Source: Aedes albopictus (lineage: Eukaryota; Arthropoda; Insecta; Diptera; Culicidae). Taken from it: a stretch of 64,000 bases of DNA. Below the pieces are notes generated by a model, which was not told where the DNA came from, made no database searches, and saw nothing but the letters and a program-made list of their open reading frames with translations. The position numbers and the translations under genes were made by a program. The DNA is taken from assembly GCF_035046485.1 (NCBI RefSeq), contig NC_085137.1, positions 12,540,252-12,604,251 on the forward strand, in the 5' to 3' direction. Numbering within the stretch: the stretch's first letter is position 1; every line of letters begins with the position of its first letter. Shown here piece by piece: positions 47,358 through 57,436 of this stretch.

Positions 47358-47386
47358 GTAACTAAACTACGGTTTTCTGTTGCCAG
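47358..47386 (+). promoter_or_regulatory. Splice-acceptor tract of psq module 4
   Basis: The last 27 bases before the exon are identical to those of module 2 (ACTAAACTACGG, TTTTCTGTTG, CCAG). Confidence 0.7.
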
Positions 47387-48019
47387 ATTCCTGCGGAACA
47401 AACTGCAACCACATGTGATGCCATCGATACCCCAACACGAGCCCTAAAGGTCATAGCAGGAAACCAACGACACCGAAACTCCACCAGTCTACAAATGACA
47501 AAAACATCCAAAACTATTGGTACTGACAGGAGTGATCAAAAAGCGATCGCTCCGTTTAACATTTCTCGGAGCAGTCTTCGAGACAAGGCACACCACTGCG
47601 AAACAAAACATCCTGTTCCCGTTGAACCACCTTCAACACATTCCACAATGAGAACTTGTACACGAAAGCGTTTGGTTGATGAACAGTTGGAAAATGTGTT
47701 AAAACTGATCCAGAAAGGCATGAGGATTAGTACAGCGTCAGCAATGTTCAATATTCCTTACAATAGGATCTTGAAAAATGCCAAAAGCCGAGGAATAAAA
47801 CGCCCGAAATGTTCTTCCTTAACAATCATTAATGGGTCAAAAAATTGGACGCCGGAACAGATGACTATTGCGTTGAAGGCGGTCCATGGAGGCATGACTT
47901 ACACCAGTGCAGCTGTAGCTTACAACATCCCAATGGCTACTTTGTGGAAGTATGCGCAGCGGTTTGGAGTGCGAAAAAAGCTCACTTTGTCCGATCGCAT
48001 AATGAAGGCAGAAAATTAA
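47387..48019 (+). CDS. Alternative 3' module P4: HTH_psq exon with eroded first repeat
   Basis: A terminal exon of 210 codons beginning IPAEQT in phase 0 after GTTGCCAG. The ATT in place of ATG shows that this exon family relies on splicing, not on its own start codon; the first internal ATG is 36 codons in. Repeat 1 aligns to P2 without gaps but has lost the tryptophan (now Ser) and the proline of NIP (now NIS), so it is probably non-functional. Repeats 2 (KRLVDEQL, FNIPY) and 3 (KNWTPEQM, YNIP) are intact apart from the Trp-to-Leu change in repeat 2. It ends IMKAEN and a TAA. It is closest to P3, sharing QTATT, FNIPY and RPKCS. Confidence 0.8.
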   Translation: MPAEQTATTCDAIDTPTRALKVIAGNQRHRNSTSLQMTKTSKTIGTDRSDQKAIAPFNISRSSLRDKAHHCETKHPVPVEPPSTHSTMRTCTRKRLVDEQLENVLKLIQKGMRISTASAMFNIPYNRILKNAKSRGIKRPKCSSLTIINGSKNWTPEQMTIALKAVHGGMTYTSAAVAYNIPMATLWKYAQRFGVRKKLTLSDRIMKAEN

Positions 48020-48095
48020 TCGAATATTATTGATACTACCGTGGAAGCTAGATAGCTTGTACTTACTACAAACAAATAAGTCACTTACTTAGAGA

Positions 48096-48101
48096 AATAA
48101 A
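48096..48101 (+). terminator. Poly(A) signal for module P4
   Basis: AATAAA about 77 bases beyond the P4 stop codon. Confidence 0.5.
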
Positions 48102-48299
48102 CGATAAACTTCGAGATGATGTCATCATTCAGTGAACTTGGACCCAACATTCATGAATTAAATCAACATCCCTTGTCATTAACATAAGTATCAATGTAAA
48201 ATTTACATATGAAATCTAATATTTTTTCTATCAAGCTACCTACGCAACTGTAAAAAAAATGTAGAAATTGTTGATCAATTAACATTGCAAATACGATCA

Positions 48300-49240
48300 T
48301 TGATTTGCTTACCCTTGCATTACTCACTTAATTTCCCCAGAATCCGAAGCTCAATTAAGTCACGTATACCGCGATCAACTCAGTTCGACGATGTCGGCCC
48401 AAAATTCAAGATGGCAGCCTAATATTCAAGATGGCGGCTGTTTAATTGAGTTTTAGGCTCTAAAACCATGTAATATGGGTATATTTGGTATGAGGAAGAT
48501 GTCTGGAGTCCAAAAATGGCGATAAAGAATACCCAATATGATGAAGATGAAATCGAAGATGGCGGCTCCAAATTCAAGGTGGTGGCTGTTTTATGGTGTT
48601 ATAGGCTCTGAAACTTCTGAAACTCTGAACATCCAAGATGGTGATCTAATATCAGATATCCAGGAATATCCAAGATGGCGGCTGTTTAATGGTCTTTAGG
48701 CCCTAAAACCACAGAGAACATACAATCAAGTCCAATCTGAATTTTGTGTTAGGAATATTTCATCGGCAACTCAGTTGGCAATAGCGCGGTGCTGCAATAG
48801 CAATCGGTTAATTTCCCATACTAATTTAATTCACCACTTGATTGTGGCAATTATGGTGTTTGACGGCGTTAAAGTTGTCATCGTGTATTGGTTTGCAACC
48901 TTACTCAAGTGAAGATTCAATTCCTTACACAACTTTTTGAATGAAATTTGTTCTAGCCTGGATGTCGGTTCTCTGTGCTAAAACTATGCAATATGGGTGT
49001 ATTTGGAATGGGGATGATATTCGGAGTCCAAAAATGGCGACCAGAGTATCCAAAATAGCGAACTTCTAAGATACCAACTTTTTCTAAGAGTTTTAGGCTC
49101 AAACATAAAAAACCGCATAAATGATATGATTTCTGGTACCATGAAATGATTTTTTTACTTATGAAAGTGCGATGTTCATCAACATGTCACTTGAGTTTTG
49201 TCGAAATAGGTTTTCGGAGGCACGAGAAATTCGCCATAAC
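48300..49240. repeat. AAGATGGCGGC-rich repeat between P4 and FLYWCH modules
   Basis: CAAGATGGCGGCTG and variants recur at about 48406, 48427, 48557, 48590 and 48671, among repeated phrases TTTTAGGCTCTAAAACCA and GAGTCCAAAAATGGCGA. No coding frame. Confidence 0.5.
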
Positions 49241-49289
49241 CGCTAGGCGGATCAATTAGGGTTTTTCAGTCCTCAGCGAGACTTGAATG

Positions 49290-49740
49290 CGCTGGATAGT
49301 CTAGTCTAGCCTAGTCTAGTCTACACATACACAGCCATTAATTGAAAGAATCCTAGAAAATGATAGAATCGACTACTTCTACCATTTTTCTTGTCATTAT
49401 CAATACTTGCAAGGCATCGTAGATGTATTACAAGTGTTGAAGCGGCCAGGCCTACTGTGCAGCGTTATTGAATACAATTGAACAGAACTATGGAACGGCG
49501 ACATCTCGTCAGCCGCTCCGTATCGTATGTGTAATAAATGTGAAACAAAAACGTTGGGAGTGACGTTGCTAAGAAAGTTAATGTCACTCCGTTGGGGCTC
49601 CTCTTCTTCCTGGGATGGGGCAAAGATATTTATGGTATTAACCCCTTGTGTCCTGGCTCGAAAGCCTAGGTTTAAGCGCCATTGCTCGCTCTCTGAAACG
49701 AGAAGAAAATATAACGATCCCTTCCCCGACTGGATTAAAT
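49290..49740. repeat. Dispersed repeat, copy 2
   Basis: Collinear with 10480-10930 (CTAGTCTAGTCTACAC; GCGGCCAGGCCTACTGTGC). Confidence 0.6.
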
Positions 49741-51066
49741 ACCCTGTATTATTACCCGACAAACTACTTAGAATTATTTTGTTATAAATATTTGGTAGGA
49801 ATTCTCATATAGAGACAGTCACACCTTATACCATGGGTTTGGATGGGTAACATAAGAGAAAACCGAAATTTGTGTCAGCCTTAGTAATAAAGTTTAAAAA
49901 TCAAATCAATTATTCATACATTTCAGTTTGTATGATTCTGCCTTTATTTTTGTGACGATAACCCAAGCGGTAGCCCATTTAAGCTTTGTAGATATCGTTT
50001 TTCATCGAACTCGAGAGAAATAATTAGATGAATATGTTGCATTAACATGAAAAGCATTACTGTGACCTCATCAGGCAAACCCAAATGATAACTACCCTTT
50101 AAAAAGTGGAAGCATTAAAGCACTCTCGTGCATGATTTACTATAGCCCCATAGAAGAATTCGAATAACCTTCGCTAGGTGAGATGAGGAGAAAATCGTTT
50201 GTTTATACATCAAAAGTTCAATTTGTTGTCTTCAAAATTAACTAACATTTTGCCTTGGTAGTTGCTATTTTCCATTGGTAATGGGTTACATTATCATCAT
50301 TCTTGATGCCCACGCCGACAGACATCGGATTGGTCAGCTAACAAAAAAAAAAAGAGAATTACATTTTCTTTCCAAAAAGTGCTCGTTTGATTATCTACGA
50401 TGCGGAATTCGATAAGAAAAAGTGAAAAAAATGCACTTTACCTATGCTGCGCCATGGCAAATTTTGGCGGAGTTACTCTTTTCATAGGGTTGCCACCAGA
50501 GAAAAAAAGTGATCTTTAGCTTCCGTCAAATTCACCTGTGCTATCGTATGCCGTCTGAATTCGTTGAACAGCAAAGTCGTTGGGACCTTTATTATTAGCT
50601 TTATTAAGCAGATTTTCAGCCGCGGCTGGTTCATCTCCAACTCGTTGGGACCTGGTATTCACAGCATTTCTAGAGGATTTGCCGTACGGCAATGATTTAT
50701 TCTGTTGTCGACCGGCCCTCGATGAAGCTGGCTCGATAATTTCCCACGAACTCATTAGTTTTAGGTGACATATGACAGAAGAATCTGAGAAAGCTTCTTG
50801 TAGATGACATTCAAAATGGTGGTCGCTTTGAAGTTATCGCATTCCGAAATGGACGTCGTTCATGCGAACGAGGCAGATTATCCCTTCCTTCCACAATTCC
50901 GGTATTTCTATTCGGTTTCTAAGATTCTGGATATCAATCGGTGCAGGCAGATGGGCAACTTTTCTGAGCTCACCTTGATGAGTTCTGCTGCTTTGTTAGT
51001 TTTGACGGGGTAAATGGTATCATGGCATCCCTAACTTCCCTCGTAGTTATTTTTCCGTTGCCCTGA
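49741..51066. other. Intron stretch before FB2, no gene recognised
   Basis: A 79-codon minus-strand frame (50516-50755) has no recognisable domain. The CAGCCGCGGCTGGTTCATCTC part resembles other repeat tails. No gene is supported. Confidence 0.35.
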
Positions 51067-51766
51067 GGGACTACTACGAAAGGCCGAATCACAAAAGGCC
51101 GAAAGCACGGAAGGCCGAAAGCACGGAAGGCCGAAGGTAACAAAAGGCCGAAGGGAACGAAAGGCTGAAGGTAACGAAAGGCCGAATGTAACGAAAGGCC
51201 GAAAGTAACGAAAGGCCGAATTACAAAAGTAGTAATTCTATTACTTAACCCTTTCCTTTCCATTACTTATACCAATTATATCTATAACAAGAAAAAAAAA
51301 CATTTAAACAAATAATTATTGTTCAAAATAAATTCATTTTACTCAAATCTGTTTGGAAGTTGTCTACAAATGTGACATGTATAGTGATATTAAATTATAC
51401 AGATCAGAAGGCCGGCTCCAGAGGCACGTTATCCTCCATTTGGGACATTTGTGCCATTTGTGTGCATTATACGTTGGAGTGGGACTACTACAAAAAAACA
51501 ATTTGAGATTATGTAATACGTAAGCAACCCATATATACATTCTTTTAATAGATAGAGCATTTAAATAAACGAAAACCGAGTTAATGTGCGTCTTTTATCA
51601 TTTGGCCTTTCGTTACTTTCGGCCTTTTGTTACATTCGGCCTTTCGTTATCTTCGGCCTTTTGTTACATTCGGCCTTTCGTTACCTTCGGCCTTTCGTGA
51701 TTCGGCCTTTTGTGTTTTCGGTCTTATGTGGTAGTTTCACTGGTTTCGGCCTTTTGTGTTAAACCC
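51067..51766. mobile_element. Foldback-like element with tandem-repeat termini (FB2)
   Basis: The left end has about ten copies of AAGGCCGAAAGTAACG-type units (51077-51230); the right end has the inverted units (51603-51755). TGCCCTGA is repeated at 51059-51066 and 51767-51774. The middle is AT-rich and non-coding. Confidence 0.7.
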
Positions 51767-52005
51767 TGCCCTGATCCCCAGTGTCTTTATTCTTATCGTC
51801 ATTCAAATGCGCATCGAAGTGCTGCTTTCACCTTTCAATATTGATCTCAACATCTTAAGTCAGAGATTTCCCTCGCATTCACGTTTTTTGTCTGTCATAT
51901 TTAGTCACCATAAATTAACTAACAGCAGCTGAAATCAGTTGTTGATCCCTTTGTTTATTGCAAGGAACCAATCGTGTGCTTATTTTTCTGTTCTTTCCTT
52001 GCCAG

Positions 52006-52134
52006 AGTGATGAAATTGAAGGTGGTGGTGAGTTCGGTGCGCACGTCGGTTCGAAAGAAGTTGAAATTCTGAAAACATCCAGGGGCAAAGATCTGCTAGC
52101 GCTGGACGGGTATGTGTTCTACCGGAATTCTCAG
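52006..52134 (+). CDS. FLYWCH module, first exon
   Basis: Encodes 43 codons (SDEIEGGG to FYRNSQ) between a pyrimidine-rich CCTTGCCAG acceptor and a CAG|GTGAGT donor, phase 0 at both ends. The last part (LLALDGYVFYRNSQ) is the first strand region of a FLYWCH zinc finger, which the next exon completes. It fits exon 2 of the ZAD gene in phase. An independent upstream start is not apparent because no ATG opens this frame. Confidence 0.8.
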
Positions 52135-52209
52135 GTGAGTTTAACGTTGCAATATCATGCGCTGCTGAACGATGAACTGTAAATGTTTTCTTTTTGTTTT
52201 CGATTTCAG

Positions 52210-53595
52210 AGAGGTAACAGGTGCTACTGGGAATGCAAAGGACGCAGTAGAAAGCCCGAAGGACAGCTGAATTTACCCAAATGTCCGGCTCGAGTGACCA
52301 CCGACTTCTTCGACAACAAACATGAAATGCTCTCGTACAAGGGACTTCACACACACGCTCCAGATCTCACCTTAATTCAGGAAATCAAGCAAAGAAACAT
52401 GCTCAAGGAAGCGGCGGCTACAGATGGCGCCAAGCCGTCCGATATCATTCGCCAGGTGTACGATGTGACAGCCCTGTCTCCAGATCAAAAAAGACTGAGT
52501 ATGAATGCGCAGCGGAAGATTATCAAGCGGGCTAGACACGAGGAACACACGACCGAGACAATATCATTGGAAGCGATAGATGTGCCTTTCGATCTCATAC
52601 GGGCCATCGATGGTTCCCAGTTCTATCAGGCTCAGGTGCGCGCAGACAGCCACTCGGCCTTCGTATTTGCCACTCTGACCGACATTAAAAGCCTCATGCA
52701 TTCCAAATTTTGGATCGTAGCTTCAACCTTCTCCGCCAAAACGGGTCTTCAACGGCAAGTTCTAATAATTCACAGCAGCATAGGTCCGTCCCACCAGCAA
52801 ATGAGCCCAGCGATCTACATACTCGCTTCTGCTTCCTATGAACCCCTATATCGGCAAATATTTTCCAAACTGAAGGAAACCGTTCTCAGCATGGAACAGA
52901 AACTGAACCCACAGTTGATGCTGACGGATTTCGAAAAACCTCTTGTCAATGCCCTGGAAGCAGAATTCCCTCAAACCAGACAATCCATGTGCTTCTTTCA
53001 CTTCTCGCACCATCTGTTCCGATCAGTTGAGAGGCACGGTTTGGCCATGTCCTTCGAGAAGAATTATTGGCTGCTGCAAAATTACAAACGCCTAAAGGCC
53101 CTGGCATACCTTCCCCCAGAGCACATTCCGGACGCTTTCTACGTTCTCAAAACGAACGCCCCCCTCGAGCTACATCCTCTCCTGGACGATTTCGCCGACA
53201 ACTACATCTTTGGGAAAATCGTCGTCAACACGGCCGATGGCACGCCCATGCGAAGTCGTCCCATGTTCCCGCCAACGTTCTGGTCGCTCCATTCGAACAT
53301 CCTCCAGGCCATCCCGAGCACCTACCAGCACAGCAAAGATTGGCACTACCGGATGGCACGAATTCTCACTGCCTATCACTCCGATCCGCACAACGTGTTC
53401 CGATCGTTTCAGCATGAACAGCACGAAGCGCAGGTTAAGCTTACTGCCATCCTGGCCGGGATGGGTTCCTCCCGGAGGAGCGAAGATGACCTGAGGAACG
53501 AGGCCGTTCGGAACGTGGCGACCAACTTTACTAGCTATCCAACTTTGCAGTTTTTGGATACCATTGTCGACAGTTTGGGCAGTGAAGGTCGATAA
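52210..53595 (+). CDS. FLYWCH zinc finger completed, plus MULE-transposase-derived domain
   Basis: 461 codons from a CGATTTCAG acceptor to a TAA. Exon residues 1-50 complete the FLYWCH finger: RGNRCYWEC gives the Trp-Cys, CPAR the second Cys and HTHAP the two His. After a linker with a basic patch, residues about 140-400 match the MULE transposase fold. TDFEKP is the second catalytic Asp (codon at 52927), followed by the family CFFHFSHH motif. The expected first Asp is Ala in VASTF (codon at 52720). The Glu expected before WH near the C-terminus appears as Lys in SKDWH (codon at 53335). The domain therefore looks catalytically dead and domesticated. Alternation of FLYWCH with a shared N-terminus is known for mod(mdg4). 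An AATAAA lies 47 bases past the stop. Confidence 0.85.
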   Translation, partial: RGNRCYWECKGRSRKPEGQLNLPKCPARVTTDFFDNKHEMLSYKGLHTHAPDLTLIQEIKQRNMLKEAAATDGAKPSDIIRQVYDVTALSPDQKRLSMNAQRKIIKRARHEEHTTETISLEAIDVPFDLIRAIDGSQFYQAQVRADSHSAFVFATLTDIKSLMHSKFWIVASTFSAKTGLQRQVLIIHSSIGPSHQQMSPAIYILASASYEPLYRQIFSKLKETVLSMEQKLNPQLMLTDFEKPLVNALEAEFPQTRQSMCFFHFSHHLFRSVERHGLAMSFEKNYWLLQNYKRLKALAYLPPEHIPDAFYVLKTNAPLELHPLLDDFADNYIFGKIVVNTADGTPMRSRPMFPPTFWSLHSNILQAIPSTYQHSKDWHYRMARILTAYHSDPHNVFRSFQHEQHEAQVKLTAILAGMGSSRRSEDDLRNEAVRNVATNFTSYPTLQFLDTIVDSLGSEGR

Positions 53596-53641
53596 GTTGA
53601 TTTTTTGCTTCTAGTGTTTCTCGAACATCGTGTGTTTGTTA

Positions 53642-53647
53642 AATAAA
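53642..53647 (+). terminator. Poly(A) signal for the FLYWCH-MULE module
   Basis: AATAAA 47 bases after the stop codon, followed by a T/GT-rich stretch (TTGTTCGTATGTGTG). Confidence 0.6.
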
Positions 53648-53814
53648 AGGAAGTATTGAACTACCGTTTTCAAATTATTTGTTCGTATGTGTGTTTATTG
53701 TATTATCTAGAATATACCGGAATCCCAACCTGTTTTTTAGTACCCACGCGTTACGTTACTCACCTGATTCTTATTATTGGTCTTTCATAACAAAAAAATC
53801 ACTAGTCTCTCTTT

Positions 53815-54055
53815 CACACCCATATAAACGAGGCGATAAGCGTGTGGGTATTTAGCAAGGCCATGCTGAGAGTGATGCCCCGATGGAAATTTCCTTGATT
53901 TCTTTGAGAATAGAGAATCTATCTTCGTGTCTGACATACATATGCAAAATGGTCATTGACAGAGGAAGCTCCCAGTTAACAATTGAACGCTTTGAACACT
54001 AAAGCTGAGAAGCAGTTTTTATTCCAGTGCGGACGTTACGCTGAAAAGAAGAAAA
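53815..54055 (+). mobile_element. Degraded Feilong-like SINE
   Basis: Keeps GAGGCGATAAGCGTGTGGGT, CAAAATGGTCATTGACAGAGG and GAAGCAG..GGACGTTACGC in SINE order, but the box B part is lost. Confidence 0.6.
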
Positions 54056-54204
54056 AAAACTTTCAATTGAATGTCCCGGGAAGTGTGTTGGAAACAGTAA
54101 TTCCGATGACTTTTTTTAAGAAGTTTCATTCCAAAAATGTTCAGAAACTGTTGGCAGTTTTTAGGAGTTTTCAAAAAAAAAATGCTTTAACAATAGGATG
54201 CAGT

Positions 54205-55290
54205 AGGGCAAGATGGGTCACTTAGGGCCGCACGGGACGACTTGTAATTTTTCCTATCTTCCCTCTCTTTCCCTCACGATTTTGAAGATGCAAATATCAA
54301 ATTCCACTGCACTGACGTAGTTGAAACTTTAGTCGATTGTGCACCGCAAGTGAGCAAATGAACGATTAAATTTTTAGCCAATAATATGGAGTAGAAGTTT
54401 AGATTTGCATCTTACTAACAACAGAACAATGGCTGACGATTCAACCGGGACGGTGGTTAATGATGGATCCTCAATAACCATTAACCTTTTAGGACGCGCG
54501 CCATCAAGCTACCGAAATTGCACCGCGTTTGCGCTGTATACGACGAGCGAGGTTTTTTTGGTAGTGTTGTACTTTTTACAACAGCATGCGTCCTGAAGGG
54601 TTAAAATACAAATCGAATTCTTTATATCGTTCCTGTACTCTTCCATACATTTGTTAGCTATCATAAACAACGAAAGAAAGTTAAAAAAATAAATAAAACA
54701 TACGTTTTGACAAGTAATTTTTAAATAGGTGACCCGTAGGAATCAAGATGAGTCTTGGGTCATTTATCAAGTAATTCAGATTTCCCAACAAAAATCGGCA
54801 ATACCTATATTTATATAATTTTGTAAGTATACACCTATGCTAGTGATTAAATTATTTGAAAAAAAAAAATTAACGGTTTGCAAGTTGTTGTTTTGAACGT
54901 GAGAACGTAACTAAAAATATAAAACTGGTCAAAACGGTGTTCGATTTCGGGATTATTATTTTTTTAGTTGTATGGAGCGTCGACATTGACCAGTCCCCCC
55001 GCTTCCCCCAAAAACTGTACCTGTCTTGGTGAACGGCCCCTAACTGAATTTTGCCCTAAAATGCTTATGGGACACTATATTTCGCCTTTTCGGGCTTTTA
55101 GGGCTTTTACTCGGCCAATATAGAGCACGTCAGTTCTATGACAGCACTATAGGTACTAGCATGCATGTTAAATAATACTGTCCAATGGTTACTTGGGAAT
55201 GTTGGTCAACCTACGGAATTATCAACATTTATCAAAACATTTAGATAATGCGCAAGAAAACGGCACTGACCCATCTTGTCCCATCCCAGC
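54205..55290. mobile_element. Degenerate relative of element F
   Basis: Left GGGCAAGATGGGTCACTTAG, right CTGACCCATCTTGTCCCATCC. The interior AAATACAAATCG...GTTAGCTAT parallels element F. Confidence 0.5.
54485..54600. mobile_element. Short piggyBac-type MITE
   Basis: CCTTTTAGGACGCGCG and GCATGCGTCCTGAAGGG with TTAA at 54481-54484 and 54601-54604. Confidence 0.65.
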
Positions 55291-56186
55291 CTATCATGTT
55301 GCCGGATTTTAGAGAGCAATTTTGATCTGAAGATACAGGGTGTTTCTAGCTGAATGTAGGGCCCATAAAGAAAATTCAAAATATTATTATTGAATTTGTT
55401 GAGAACATACCTATTAATGCCAAAGTGACAGGTTCTTAACTATGTGCATCTGATTCTCGATTTGCACGATATGTCAATTTGTCAAACTATTATTTTTGCC
55501 TGATTTGTCGAAAAGTCATGCTACTTTTTTACACGATTTTTCGAATTTTAAACCAAAAAAACTTGTTTTACACGGTACGCATCCCCCAAATAATTGATCT
55601 GCAGCTTATCAAATTTCAAAGAAACTATTTACTTTCTCGAAAACAAATGCTAGAGAAATACGTGAAATAATATATGAGAATGCCAAGCGTCTCTGACAAT
55701 TATATATTTCAAATGCCAAGACATAATCTAGGGTTTCTTTGAACTCACAAGTTTCTCCTAGAGGCCGTAGAAACCTATCTGACTTCTCGCAGTAACTATG
55801 GACTCCTCAACTAAATTTAATGTGAATGTAAAGCCACAGAGAAACAGACGTAACACTCGGAACAAATTTCATTGAAAAACATCGTTACGAAATCATAACC
55901 GCCCAATGCTAATCGTACTGTAATCAGGGCGCGACATTTTCGAGCAGACGAGCTGAAGTTCACCGTGCGGCAATTTTCATTCACTTGCCTGCATATTCAT
56001 ATTCAGCTGCTGGATACTCGTTTGTCAACTGAATGAAATTCAATGAATAATTGTAAACATCTTACAAAGTGTTATTTTGCTGATAAGATCTCAACGTTTC
56101 GATTACATTTAACGGTGCTTTACACAGATCTTTTCCTATTTGATTGTTGTGGATTGATTTTGGAAGGAATCGTAGCCATAAACGTA
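55291..56186. other. Intron stretch, nothing recognised
   Basis: AT-rich, no element ends or coding frames that I can support. Confidence 0.35.
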
Positions 56187-56554
56187 CACGGAGAAACTGA
56201 AAAACTCAAAATTAGGTACTTTTAAACTCAATTTTGAGTTCTTTTTCGTCTCCCTTTTCATGCGCTCTTTCTAATGTTGTCAGAGAGTGAAGAGAGAAAC
56301 AGCCCAACTTTTGCAGTTCAGTGCGTCAAGCCAAAACTGAGTTTCCAGCACAGTACTCAAATTTGAGTGAATACAACCTAGTCAAAATTTCGGTTGGGTG
56401 AAAAAAACCTAAAATTAGGTATTCCTTTCACATGGAAGCAAGCGGGAACAACCCAACAAAAACATCGACTCCATCAACTCAAAAGTGGCTTGACGCACGC
56501 AACCCCGAAGTTGAGTGGAAAGAACTCACTTTTGGGTAGTTTCGTCTCTCCGTG
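56187..56554. mobile_element. TA-flanked MITE (CACGGAG ends)
   Basis: CACGGAGAAACTGAAAA at the left and TTTCGTCTCTCCGTG at the right, both bordered by TA. AAACTCAATTTTGAGTT-type palindromes inside. Confidence 0.7.
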
Positions 56555-56814
56555 TAGGTAATTATGAAGATGTTTCTCGATCGGCTTCATATGTAATGAC
56601 TAAGAAATGACTGACTATGTGAAGAGGGAGAGCGAAAATGAATTTGTTTGTTTTGAATATTGAGTGCAGAATCATTCAAATTCGTGCTGTTTTCAGTCAA
56701 TGACTATGAACCAGGGAGGGTGCAGGCACGTCAAACTCGAACAAACTACGCCTACCTAACATGCATCGAGCGGGCCTTCCCAAACAACACAATGCGATTT
56801 CGCGGGCCACCCCC

Positions 56815-56938
56815 ATCGACAAAACAAACCGATTTCTAAGCAGGATTCGACTAGGCTTCTGGTCGCGTTGCCAGTCACACTAACACACTCGCAAAAGATG
56901 AGCAGTAGGCCTACCTTGCCGCATGCGGGTCCCCTGCT
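56815..56938. repeat. Dispersed repeat shared with 10540-10662
   Basis: Nearly identical to 10540-10662, including AAGATGAGCAGTAGGCCTAC and GCGGGTCCCCTGCT. Confidence 0.65.
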
Positions 56939-57104
56939 ATGAACATTTTGCGCCCTAACTAATTGGCCGGACCACCTAGTAGTGAGCAAACGTCAAACAG
57001 AAGCAAAAACGATACCAGCGCCGCGAGTGGTCAATTGGCTTCTTTAACTGTGTTGAGATAATTTGATATTCTGAATCTACATGTCAAACTGAGCCGAAAT
57101 CCAA

Positions 57105-57330
57105 ATTTTCATGAATTTTTAAGCTCGGGAACCTAGTTAAAAATCAATTTGAAGTTGGGAGCGATTTGTCGAATCACCCCTCGTCGCAGTTTGTACTGAG
57201 CGGAGCTGTCAAACAGTTGCCCACCTGTCAAAAGGTGATTTCAAAAAATCTCTTTGAAATTGATTTTAGGTATCGAAACAAAGTTCAAAAAATCAATACA
57301 TTTTTCAAAATTTAAAAACCCAATTGACCA
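57105..57330. repeat. Dispersed repeat, inverted copy of 13975-14250
   Basis: Shares GCGATTTGTCGAATCACCCC and CAGTTGCCCACCTGTC-type blocks with the inverted copy. Confidence 0.55.
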
Positions 57331-57436
57331 ACTACCGAATATTTTAATCAACCGTTAAAAGGTGTTCGATGGGAGGCGAGTGGAGTGTGACGTCTATTTC
57401 TCTGTGGTAAAGCTTTCTTAATTCGGCTTGAAGTTA

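Noticed and set aside
50516..50755. 79-codon minus-strand frame with coding-like composition
   Set aside because: No domain or splice context, and parts resemble repeat sequence elsewhere in the window.
53067..53494. Overlapping frames inside the MULE exon
   Set aside because: Shadow frames of a well supported coding exon; the FLYWCH-MULE frame has the conserved motifs.
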